DNA of 64,000 nucleotides, from assembly GCA_021613535.1 (NCBI GenBank), contig CP075495.1:12648001-12712000 (forward strand), given 5' to 3'. The notes under the pieces are model-generated. The model did no database searches and had not been told where the DNA came from. It saw only the letters and a list, made by a program, of their open reading frames with translations. The translations under genes and the position numbers were made by a program. The stretch comes from Adineta vaga. Taxonomy: Eukaryota; Rotifera. Shown in pieces: positions 13,494 to 25,700 of this stretch (the stretch's first letter is position 1; each line of letters opens with the position of its first letter).

Positions 13494-15949
13494 ATGGCGA
13501 CAAGGTGAGACGTCATGATTCTGGGAATAAAAATACAGTCATTCAATTTTTTTTTCTTTTCATTTCTTCAATACATATATCGAATGAACATAATACCGTT
13601 CGAAATGTTAGGTAGAGAATATTGTAAACGTAAAGAAAGAGAATATGGAGAAATAATATTTGAAACGAATTAGAATTCTTCTATTTCTTTCATTTGTATT
13701 TAGTTCGTTGTCAAATAATCCGATTGTTTTACCATCTTTACATGGAACTTTGAGTTTGCCAAACATCGCATCCGCAACTACCAATACGATCGACCGCCAT
13801 CTGGCAAGGATCGTTGCGGGCAATGCAGGTATATATCAAAATAGAGATGAAACGAATAAATGAATAAAATGGTTTCTTTGTTTTGTTTTAGAAAATTTAC
13901 GTTCACATCTTGATTCGATGTATAAACTGCTGCGACCCGACGATCGTCTAACTCTGGTATATTTGTTCAAATTAAAATAAAATAAAAGTGATTTTGTTTT
14001 TCATAGATGGTTCAACTGGAAAGCGTTTTTCCAAACCGTTATCGTTACCTAGTCATTGTTACATGTGTAGGAAGACAAGAAACAGAAGAGTAAGAAAAAT
14101 AGTTGCATGCTTTGGTTCTTCTTTTTAATAGTAATGATGTCTTTTTTTTGGTTAGATCGGCTATTCTTGGTTTTGATGTCGATACCGACGAGATTAGAAT
14201 TGGTATGGTATTACCAATATGGGCTGATTTGGATATAACACTCGACGGTGACGGGTAAGAAATTCTATATTTTAATACAATTTTTCATATCTAATATTCA
14301 CAATTATTCCATATTGTATTTAGTGGTTTCAAATTGACTTCTTACGAACGATGTCATGTTTTCAAGCCGGTGAGTGTACAAGCGCTATGGTATGTAATAA
14401 TCACTAAAATTGCTTAGCTATTTATATTATTAATGGAAATTGTCTTGTCCTAGGACTGCATATCAGAGTTTGCACAAAGCATCGAATCAAGCACGTCTTT
14501 ATAATTATATTGTTGATAATGGTTTAACACATACATGGATTGAATATTATCGTAATCGTGATATACGTTCAAATCAAACATATGTTAATGAATGGAACCA
14601 GATGGATGATATTTTATCACACCGAAGTGATTCACCTCATTTATATCAACCGTACGTAATAAAATTTAATCAACAACAAAAAAGAAAACTGTATCTATTC
14701 TCTAGATTATCATCAGATGAAGAAACATTACGTGCGAGAATACATGTTAAATTAAAAGAAATTATGCTACAAGTTGATCTTGATGAAGTGACATCGAAAT
14801 TTGTAAATTAACAAATAAGAAAACTTTCAATTTTCATACGAGTTTTTCTTTTAGTTACGAGAACAATTAGAAAATACTTTTCAAATATCTTTATCTCCTT
14901 ATAAACAGTATATCGATGATGTTATGTTACATATTCTTGCTCAAATGGATAAACCAACAATGATTCTGCCACATTTATATCTTGGTTCAGAGTGGAATGC
15001 ATCAAATTTTGAAGAATTAAAATCCAATAATATTGGTTATGTCTTGAATGTATCACGTGAAATCGATAATTTCTTTCCTGGTCATTTTAAATATTTAAAT
15101 GTTCGCGTACATGATCATGATGATGCTGATCTATTGAAAGAATGGGAAAAAACCTTTCGATTCATCAATGAAGCAAAGTAAAACTTAACAATTTCATTTT
15201 TCATTGTACAACTAATCAATTAATCGTTATTTTAGAGCGAATAATCAATGTTGTTTAGTTCATTGTAAGATGGGTATTAGTCGATCTGCATCGACGGTAA
15301 TTTTTTACTTTTTTCTTTTTTCTTAGTGGAAGATAGTTGATTTTAATATACTATTCTTCATTTAGGTATTAGCATATCTTATGAAAGAAAGCAATCATTC
15401 ATTTGCTGATGCTTTGGAACATGTGAAAAAACGACGATCATGTATTAATCCAAATGGTGGTTTTCGAAATCAGTTATTGATTTATGAAGGAATTCTTGCA
15501 GCAAAGTAAGATTTGTTTACATTTCGAATTCTAGTGTAAATAGATAAAATAGTATTATCCGATCGTTCAAAACATTTCTCGTTCGGCTAAGTAATACGAT
15601 TATTTCTTTTCTTCGAGGATAAAAAAAGCATGACCTTGTATTGAAAAGCTTTTGTTTTCATTCTAGTAAAACATTCCGAAGTAAATTAAATGACAGTCAA
15701 ACAACTACAACAACAATTGGCAAAAAAACAGTAACTATTCCAGCAATATCTTCATCATCATCATCTTCGACTACGAAAAGTACTCCGACCACTCCTGTTG
15801 AACATTCCCCACCAACAAATTCATCGATAGTTATTATGCGAACACGATCTCCGAATAAAACCAGTACTGTTGTTGTTGTTCCACGACAAACAACGGATCA
15901 CTGTAAACAAACAACACATGTAACTGCTCGACCGAATTCGATGATTTAA
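13494..15949 (+). CDS. SSH: Slingshot-family cofilin phosphatase
   Basis: Dual-specificity phosphatase that dephosphorylates ADF/cofilin and so promotes actin turnover in the cytoplasm. The start is inferred: ATG at 13494 begins an 11 nt exon (ATGGCGACAAG, then gtgaga) that joins in phase to the acceptor near 13705, giving MATSSLSNNP. The N-terminal SSH domains follow, with GRQETEE, LDGDGGFKLTS and [10 protein letters not shown], all strongly conserved in the family. A DEK-C-like segment (14710-14930) precedes the phosphatase domain, which has [21 protein letters not shown] and the active site [11 protein letters not shown] with its Cys and Arg. The domain ends in [13 protein letters not shown]. 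The last exon (from about 15673) is a Ser/Thr-rich tail ending in TAA 15947. The tail is short compared with vertebrate SSH1, whose long C-terminus binds F-actin and 14-3-3. Confidence 0.92.
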
Positions 15950-16706
15950 TTAATTTATAAATATATTTTTTTTCTTTGTTTCTTTCTTTCCATTCCTACT
16001 TATTGTACGTACGTTCTTCTTCTTCTGTCTCTTTTTGGACATACGGAAAGAAAATCGTTTTTGTATGTATGAAATCTAATTTTTCCTTTTGTTCTTTGTT
16101 CATGTTGGAATGATATTATTTCTTTCTTGCTCTTTCTTACTCCTTTTTTTCTTTCATTTTGTCTTTTCTTCTGTTATACATGTTTTCTGTTCCATTTTCT
16201 TCTGCTACATCACACATAGCTGACAAAAGCTTACAAATAAACAGAATAAATATTGAAAAATTATTTGAATCTTTATCTAATCATAAATACGATATAACGA
16301 ATTTTTCCTGCATACTGCGATTACTTAGAAGAAAAAACAGAATATCATTCTAGTCACGTATGTTGACAGTCAACTCAATGAGTCTTCCTATCAAAGTCAA
16401 GTGGAGATGACTAACGCAAAGATCAATAGTATGATATTTATTGCTTCTCTGATTATAGTGCCAATAAATTCATGAGCATTCATGCAATCTGTTCTAGTGA
16501 TAATTATTATCATCAGAACTGAATGACTATTGTCTGTCTAATTTTCATTACTTTAACAATGGCTCGAAATTTGCATTTGAAATTGTCTAATTATCTTAAT
16601 TTTTGAAAATTATATACGAGTAATTTGACTATATTCAAGGAAACAATATTCTATCGAGAACAATCATATTGCTTAGTTATTATTACATTGTATTATATAA
16701 ATAAAA
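15950..16706. other. Convergent 3' spacer, Slingshot / CDF transporter
   Basis: The stretch from 15960 to 16190 is pyrimidine-rich (T/C) and the rest is AT-rich. It holds the 3' UTRs of two converging genes. I see no additional exon. Confidence 0.5.
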
Positions 16707-18420
16707 TTAGACTTGTTTATGTTCACTAGCTGGCATATGTGTAAATTCGAAATCGAGATGAACAAATGCTCGTTCTATTTCATCAATAGTTTCCAATTGA
16801 TTCTGTAATCCAACACCAATATCATGAGCTTCGGAAAGTGGCATCGAACCAGGTAAACCAATATCGACTTCGGCAAAAAAGTTCGTTCCAAGATGAACAG
16901 CTTGAATAGAATCGATTTTTGAAACAATTTCCGGACGATAATTGTATGCCACATGTGTTAAGCGTTGAAGAAAAGGTGGTTCAGCCGTTAGACCTGTTAA
17001 ATGCCGCACTTGTCCTATACACGAATAACAAAAAAGTGATAGATTACGAAATAAACAAATTGAATACTATTTACTATTTGCTTGTAAGATCCAAGCAATG
17101 ATAATATAGACGGATATAACAATAGCACCGACTGGATCAACAACAATTGCTTCCTGTTTAATGTCACCTTTGTAAGCATGGGTTGCTAAAAAGAAATATT
17201 CAATGTAGTTTTTTATGAAAGAATTTCTATGTTTGCTGAATAATTAGACGAAAATAAACTGTACCTATGAGTCCACAAGCAAGTGCGACAATATTTGATG
17301 CTACATCATTCCGATTATCTTCCGCAAGTGCATACATAGTAGGATTTTTAATTCGATAACATAAGACGAAAAGAATCGCTTTTGATGCTAGAAAAATTAT
17401 AAAATGACTTTGATTTTACTTGATTAAAAAAATTCAAAATTTACTAATTGTTAAAACCATGGACACAATAGGTAAAATACTCATATCAATAAATGGTAAT
17501 GTTTTCGTTGATGAACCATTATTTTTATGTGTAAAATAATCAATATCTTGTTCTAATGCTTCACCACTTTCAAAAATGACTTGAACACTCGCTGAACACA
17601 TGATTACAGAAAGAATAACAATTGAAATCGGCTCAAGACGAGTTCTTCCTAAAAGATCAGTTTAAAATTAATTTCTCTAATTGTATCTTATACAAATTAA
17701 CCTCCTGGATATTTATAGAGATCGCGATGTTTGATTTTTCGTGATGTCCAAATGAGAATAAGACTTGTTAAGAGATCGACAGCACTGTCAACAACTGAAG
17801 AAATAACTGAAAGAGACTTGGATATGACAGCTGCTATAATTTTAATAATCAAAAGAATCTTCAATAAAATTGAAAAAAATAAATAAGACTGAGAGAAAGA
17901 GATAAAAACATACGATGTTTGCAATTAAAGTGACTATAGTTAATATTTTTATGTGGCGTTTTTGTCGTTTTTGAGCAGCTGTCTGATGGTCATCTGATTC
18001 ATCAGTTTTTGAAAGAAGAATATCTTCAATTGAGGTTATTAAATCCAGTTGTTGTCCATAAAATTCTCTATATTGAAAAATAAAATGAACATAAAGAAGT
18101 TTTTCCTCAAGTTACCAATACTTTTCTTACCTAACTTTTTTCGGAAGAGATTTATCATCTAGTTTACATAGAGGTTTAAAAGATTGAATATGTTCTAAAT
18201 AGCCATAGTTAGATGAAAGATTGGATGATGTTGTTGTTGTTTCTTGTTTCACGTCTATTTCTGAAGTATCATTAATATTCAGATTTGCTTGTACTGCTTG
18301 TTTTCTAACTGCTAGAAGACGTATTGGCCGTGATGGATGAACAGCATTTTTACTAAATGATGATCGTTTCCGATTTTCTCTCGGTAAAATCGCGGGTTCA
18401 TCAAGTTCTGCGTAATTCAT
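16707..18420 (-). CDS. Cation diffusion facilitator, Mn-CDF (MTP-like) subgroup
   Basis: Multi-pass metal/proton antiporter that moves divalent cations out of the cytosol. The first in-frame ATG is at 18420 (MNYAELDEPAIL). The frame is open somewhat further upstream without another ATG. A hydrophilic N-terminal tail leads to TM segments. The TM2 motif is DSAVD and the TM5 motif is DNRND. A DxxxD pair is typical of the Mn-CDF branch, whereas Zn-CDFs carry HxxxD. TM1 is rebuilt across a 55 bp intron (LIANI joined to ILLIIKIIAAVISKS). YKYPGG and RLEPISIVILS are typical CDF segments. The C-terminal cytosolic domain ends with IERAFVHLDFEFTHMPASEHKQV. Manganese specificity is inferred from the motifs only. 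Confidence 0.87.
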
Positions 18421-18918
18421 CGGTTGATTGAAAGTTTTCTTCGAACGGATCAAATCAAATACAAGCTTTTATATATGCGTATATTTTTGTCAAAATTTTG
18501 TCGTATAAAACTTAGTATTTTTTTCTCTTTTCTCTATATCCGTGTGATCGATGGACCTTGTCATCGATTATAACGATCATTAATGAAGAAAATACTCCCC
18601 AATTTAACTTGTTATTTACTGCACAAGCAATGGGAGTATCATTCAATTAGAAGATAAGTCATATAGTGCATTTTTGTTTATTATTTCATCCACACATGTC
18701 TCGTTTAATAGTAAACAGTAAACAAAAGTTTTTTCAGTTCGAAGAAAAGAAAAAAAAAGAACAGAATAAAGCTATACAGTGAAAATACCAATGTGAAGCG
18801 TAAAAAAACCGAGAGAAAATAGCCACTGATTGATTGTTTGTTTGTTTTGTTTATCATTTTGAAGAGATATTTTATGATAAATCGTACGAATTGATGTTTC
18901 TTTTCTTCTGCCTGTCAA
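18421..18918. other. Intergenic spacer between CDF start and PARP-fusion stop
   Basis: This 500 bp AT-rich region is the likely promoter of the CDF gene (to its right on the minus strand) and the 3' UTR of the PARP-fusion gene. No distinct element is seen. Confidence 0.45.
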
Positions 18919-21900
18919 TTATCGATAACTTATTAAATATTCAGCATACGCTTGAGAATCATGAAATGTTACTAAAAAACAGAAGATAAATACATCGATA
19001 GAGATAATATAGTAATTCATGAGTATTACATCGTACCAAAAATACTGTGACCATCACCAGTAGTGTCAAAACCGGGTGGTGGGACGCGCATTGTTGAATT
19101 TCCTTGAGCAGTGTTACCAACAAGAACTCGAGCTAGAAAATAGGTCAAAAGAAAAAATATATATGAATTGAATTATGATTAAAAAACAAAGTAAATGTTT
19201 ATTTACTAAGAAACATTCGTCGAATACCATTACGATCTGGTAATGCATAACTATGACTGTATAAAGAATCACGTGCAAAATAACAACCTTGTCCATATGC
19301 TACGGCTAGAAAGAAAAGAAAATTCTCAAAATTCTGTTTGTATGCTAGTATAAACTAACCATGTTGACCAGCATATGAACGATTAAAACATTCCATTTCA
19401 ATATTTTTTGATGATCGTTCGTCACAGCCTGTATAAATAAAAACAGATCGACAAATTTTCCGTCTTTAATTATTTTGATTTTCTTTTATTTACCATGAAA
19501 TAACCATTGTTCAGTTTGTTTGCCTAATTTTTGTCGGAATTCGTGATCATGTGCTGAATATTGTTTGAACCATCGTTGATTTTGTATTCGTTCTACTTGT
19601 ATTATTGTTGGTACAGTATTGCCATGATTAACAGGTGGTGCGATATTTCGACGAGCTCGAGCCATTGTTCGATGACTCAATATTTGATTGGAAATATTTG
19701 TTTGAGTATATGAAACCGGAGCAGTTGGTGGCATGTGTGGAGGATATAAAGTATTAGGAAGTGTTTGTGATGGTTGAGGTAACGTATTTATTCCTGGAGG
19801 TGTCGGATATGGCCAGGGTCCGAAATTATGATTCATTGCTACTGCTGTTGACATTGCTGTTGCTATAGATGACGGTGGATTTGGATTTGTGGGAAGTCTG
19901 TTGTTTTGATTAACAGAAACGGATACTGGACCAAATGGTTGTTGTAATGCTGTCTGATAATGTGGAGGTGGAAGTGTTGGATTCGATGGTGGTGTTAAAA
20001 ACAGGGAGGTTGGTGGTACAGGTCGCATAGGCATTGCAGGCATACGAGTAGAAGTTATCGGACCAGCAGCTAAATTTGGAGTTCTAAGATTTGACCAACT
20101 TTTGATAAATTTATCCGATACAAATTTATGTTCTGTAGATTGTGGATCTAATATATGACGAGAGAAATTTGTTAACATCGGTAATGTCCAATATTTAGGT
20201 AAACATTGTTGTTGATTGAACAATAACATGTCAAGATCCAAATCATCATGATCATTATCATCATTATTATTATTATCTGCTGTCTAAATGGAAAGAGATT
20301 CATATAAAAAAATATTTTAGAAAATTTTCTATTGAAAAACAAAACATTTACCTGATTATCACTTTTTTGTTTATTAAAATGGACTGCATGTTCAAATTCA
20401 AATAATTTATTTTGTTGATATAATTGTATAGCATCAATTTCTGGCGATGGTAAACGTAAATTTGCTATATCATTACGTTTAATAGAAGTACGACAAAGTG
20501 AACAAACTGAAAATTAAGACAAACAAACTTCTAATACTTACTCAAAAACATAAATCAAACTTACGAAGTAATTCATTCGTTGTCGTTCGTTGACGATTCA
20601 GATCATTGGCAAAACAATCATAACATATTTTACAATTACAATTCAATACAAATATATTTCCATATGAATGTTGTTTGGAACATAATTCACATTTACGACG
20701 TGGTGTATCATCCATATTTGTTGTAGCTGTTACTATATTATTTTGTTGTTCAACCGTCGGTTCGGTATTCACTGTATCTTCAGCACCATACAATTGATAA
20801 TATAAATCGATTACCTTTTTATTTTGATATTTCTGATATAAAATTATCTGTTCATTTGTAAAGAGACGATTTTCTGATAGATCTCTATCTTGTAAATGAT
20901 AAGTACATTGATAACATGTTAAGATTTCATCCTTGTTCATCTATAGATTAATGAATATATAAATATTTTTTATCATTTCAGAAACATTTAGATGACAATA
21001 GTGATCGGTTGACTTCTACATTTCATAAAAACAATGATATTTTTCAATTGATATCTAAATTCCCACTCGTATATAACAAATATATATTATCTTATCTAGG
21101 CTAATACTAAACTATCATTGAATTAAAACGTCACTTCTCAGAATATGTATACATAATCTCTTTCATAGATGAAATACACTTACTTGATTTAGTACATGTT
21201 GTTTAAAGCATAAGATACATAATGAATGATGATCATCACAATTTATTGAATAAATGTCTTCAGACTGTATTGTAGTTTTGCATACATCACATAATTCATT
21301 TGAAGAAACTAAATTATAGGAATACAATTGAATATCAATGAAAATAAAATCAATTTACCTATTGGTTGATTGAATTCTTCAATGATTTCATAAACATCAA
21401 TAGATCTTCGATATTTTCGTTGCCATGTATTGATAAATAATTTAATATTTTTTTCCTCAATATTTGGATTTTGTAAATGTTTAACTAAAAATTGTGCTAA
21501 TGCTGTATTATCATCATTATTACATATGATCATATGTTCTTCATAGTCATGAATTAAAACGGGACAATAACATACTTCACAGGGTATTGTTAATGAACGT
21601 CCGAGACATTCATTTTGATGAATATAAAAATTATGTTGATCAATATATAAATCACATTTATCACATTTTATTCGATTATTATTTGTTTTTGTATTTAGAG
21701 GTTTTAATTCAATTAGTTGAAGAAGAATTTGATGATCTTTGATAGCAATTGGTAAATCATCGAGATCTTCGATTTTTAATGAATATTCACAATCAATTAC
21801 TAAACATCTTGGTGGTGTTTTATCCTTTTAAATAAAATGAAAGAAATTATATTTGTAATGAAAACAAAAATACAAAAGTTTAGTTTTCGATCATACTTGT

Positions 21901-22181
21901 ATATGTTTTTGTGTCCAATTAAAAATACAATTTAGACAAAAACAATGTAATGATGGACAATTGAATGTTTTCAGTAATTTTTCTTGTTTTCCACAGAATT
22001 TACATTTTTCTTTATTTTCTTCGATACGATCTGCTGTTAAATTAATGAAAACACAGCCTGAGGAATTTGAAAGACTTCGTCTGAAACTTGGTGATTGGCA
22101 ACGTCGTTTAGGTACAGAATATATACGATCTGACTCTGTATTATCTTCATTAACATCTGGTTTTGAAGACGATCGATTCAT
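18919..22181 (-). CDS. RING/zinc-finger protein fused to a PARP-type mono-ADP-ribosyltransferase
   Basis: About 845 residues in ten exons. From the N-terminus it has: a RING-like module (CKFCGKQEK, then CPSLHCFCLNC, then CLVIDC, with C-x4-C as in RBR RING1); two consecutive C2HC fingers of identical spacing C-x2-C-x11-H-x3-C (21530-21670); a second RING-like module (CDVC, then HHSLCILC); a third (CELC, CNCKICYDC, CSLC); and a Pro/Asn-rich linker of about 200 residues. The PARP catalytic domain (18919-19600) has LFHG with the first His, AYGQGCYFARDS with the Tyr, ARVLVGN, MRVPPPG and IFVTFHDSQAYAEYLI. This resembles PARP10/14/15, where the third triad residue is not Glu, so mono-ADP-ribosylation is expected. 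The combination suggests one protein with both ubiquitin-ligase and ADP-ribosyltransferase activity. Start at 22181 is the first ATG, but a splice acceptor sits just upstream (22190-22191). Confidence 0.85.
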
Positions 22182-22780
22182 TCTATCATCTAAAATATCA
22201 ACAAATTTCAGTTAGTCGAATAATTTCATCTTAAATGAAATATCCCAGTACATCATGTCACTTAACTTTTGTCGACCAATGACAATGAATTGTACGATGG
22301 AAAAAAAATCTGACTGTCGATGATGAGTCATTCTCTTCAATACTATTCGCTATTCGCTTTTTTCGTATCAAGTAACTTGAATTAAATATGAATGAAGAGC
22401 GCGCTAATTGTACCGTTGGGTGTTGGGTCTCGAGAAAAAAGCAAGCCTGTAACTCAAATTCTATTCAATCAATTTTTATAATGTATTTCTTGAGGGTAGG
22501 TGTGATGGTGACGACGAAATATCAATCCATATTCACTCATAATTTCAAGTCATATCAGAATTGAATGAAATTTCGAGTTGTTCGATAGATTATTAATAGA
22601 ATCTATCCATTTGTAAAACATATTTACTGAATATCAAATTGACAAAGAAAAGAAAACGAAAACAAATCAGAAAATATTACATGATATTAGAAGATCAATG
22701 ATTATTCTAATGAAACGAAAAGAGTGACAACGCGAGAGAGAGAGAGCGACAATGATATGATCAAATAAGATAAAGAAAGT
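22182..22780. other. Intergenic spacer between PARP-fusion start and nidogen stop
   Basis: Likely promoter or 5' UTR of the PARP-fusion gene on the right and the nidogen 3' UTR. A short (GA)n run lies at about 22734-22746. No gene is seen. Confidence 0.45.
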
Positions 22781-25700
22781 CTAGGCAAGTTGTGGTGGAG
22801 GAGGTGGAGGTGGTCGTTCACGAAGAAGACATTGTAATCCAGCATTGTCGGCACATTGACAAACACGTTTAGCACGAAGACTTAAATTAGGTAAACAAAG
22901 TTGACCAGTGGTACAATCATTATTGTCACCACAAACATTATTCACTAAAATAAATGAATATAATATATAATTTCTTTTTTTTTTTTCTTCATTATTATTA
23001 TTTTACCATCATTCGGACATGAATCTTTAACTGCAACTAAGCCATATAATTTACCATTACCACCTGGTGGTAAAAGAATACTATCTGGTGTACGGCTCGG
23101 TGTCTTATCAATTCGACCAATTTTATTTCTAAAAGAATAATAATCTATATGCATAGAGTATGGTTTTTCCAGTATATTACATACGTTGACCAATCTGTCC
23201 AATATGCATATTGAAGTCCATCACTAAGGCCGAAGATCATTGTTGTTTGATCAGTTAAAAGAACACGACGATTTGATCCATCATCGCGTACACATTCGAC
23301 TGTTTTCATTTTTGCATCACCCCAACATAATTCTCGACGATGATGATCATAATATAGACCATTAGGTAAACCAAGTTTTTCTGAAACAAGTATTTTTCGT
23401 TCACTTCCATCCATATTTGCTCTTTCAATTCGAGGATTTTGTCGATTCCAATCAGTCCAGAAGATATATCTACAGAAGAAAATCAATTATTTAGAAAAAA
23501 AAGGCTTTTCAACCATGGATGATACAAACCCAAGTTCAGGATTAACAGCAATACCACGAGGATTTTGAATATTTTTATCAAGAAGTACTTTACGTAAACT
23601 ACCATCTAATTTAGCTACTTCCAAACGTTTCAATGCTGAATCTGTCCAAAATACTAAACGAGATACCCAATCAATAGTGATACCTTCAGGACTACCAAGA
23701 CCTAAAATTAAAGAATGACTATATTACTATTAATTTGATTCACTTTTATATTACCGCTAAGAATAATTTTTTGTTCGGTACCATCATATTTTATTCGTTG
23801 AATAGTTTTACCAGATGTATCGGTAAAGTAAACAAATTGTTGACGACAATCAACAGATATACCAACAGCACGCATTTCTATATAAATAAAAGATTTTTCT
23901 CTTTTCGTGAAAAATAACACGACTTTTTTTGTTATTAATTACTTGGAACATAGAGAATACGATGATCACCATTATTTGTTAAACCTGATGCTGTTAAAGG
24001 TACTTTAAGAATTGTTTGTCCTTGATTAACAATTAAAAATTGTTCTTTCGGTCCACCGAGTGTTTCTCAACTATAATAGTAGAATATTTTTGAATTTTCA
24101 GTAAAAAAATTTCAAAATCTTTACTGTATTCCATCACCCACAAAACCATCTTTACATGAACAAACATTATCTTGAAGAATTGGATCATAAACACAAGCAG
24201 CTGATGAAGAGCAAATTGTTGCATTTTCCAAACAAGAATCTAAAAGAACTCTTCGGATAAAATTCACACGAAATTATCATGAAAATCTCTTACGTTCGTG
24301 ACGACATGTTATACCATCTCCTTTATAACCAGTTCGACAGAGACATACATGTCGATCAATACGTTCATTGTATATACATTGAGCATTAACATGACATTTG
24401 TTGTCAATATTACAAGACACTACTGAAAGAGAAAACAACAAAAGATAAAGTTAAAATATAATCTGTATTTTCTTTTTTTATATTTCATTACCATCTTTCA
24501 CACAAGTAGAAAATGTTGTACCATCATTGAGATATCCTGGATCACAAACACATTTACTAAAACCTGGCCGTTGTTCATCAGGTAAACAATGTGCATTATA
24601 TCCACAATCACCATCAGAGGAACAGAAATGTGCCGTACAAGAATATCCATCACCATAAAAACCTGATATCCAACAGATGATTAGAATATTACATTCATTT
24701 CTTTTTGAAACAAAGAATGATATTTGAACAAACCTGGTTTACATATACATTCATATTTTTGCGTATTTTCATTAATTAAACAATTTGCATTTGTATCACA
24801 ATTGTAATATTCATTACATTGTTTTGGTTTACAAATTGATTTATAATTTCCATTAACATGATTTTCATGATCATCCGTCATTTGCCAACCTTCTTTACAT
24901 AAACATCGAACATGTCTCGTATGTGGATCTTGAATACATGTAGAAAATTGTGGACAAACTTTTGTTGCACATGTTTCAACTAGATAAAAACAAAATAACT
25001 ATTGTAAAATTCACTTTTTCTCTAGTTTACTTTCATCATTGATGGGTTTACAGAAAAATCCATTTCCAATGTAATTTCGTTTACATTCACAAGTAAAATT
25101 TCCGTATGTATTAGTACATATAGCATTTGGATGACATGGAGATTGTATACATTCATTGATATCTACGATTGTAGACGAAAAGCAGGGTTAAAGATAAAGA
25201 AATTTGAGTATTTTAGTTTTACCATCACAACGTCGTAGGCCATCGCCAAGAAACCCTGAATTACATTTACATTCGTATGTATTCTTTTCGAAATTTGGTA
25301 TGCATTGAGCATAGGCATGGCAAGGTGAGGAATCACATGGATCATACTTTGGTGCTAGAAAAGAAAAACATTTTCTTTTTCTTGATCATTCAAAGTACGA
25401 TTTACCAATACCTTGAGTACCAACTTTTGTTACAGTAAAAAATCGAATAGTTGTATCTTCAATCGAATGATAAATATGATTATCTTGATTTGATACTACA
25501 ATTTCTTTTGGTGATCGATGTGGATTATGTGGACATTCATAAAACGTTAAACTATCTTCAATTTCATAACTCATATTATAAGTAATACTTGTATTAGCAT
25601 CAACTTTGGAAATCAAAGAATAGGTTGGTGATGATTTAGCATCATAATGACCTAGAAAATATACGTTTTGAATTAGTTCAAGTACAATTTAAACGAACCT

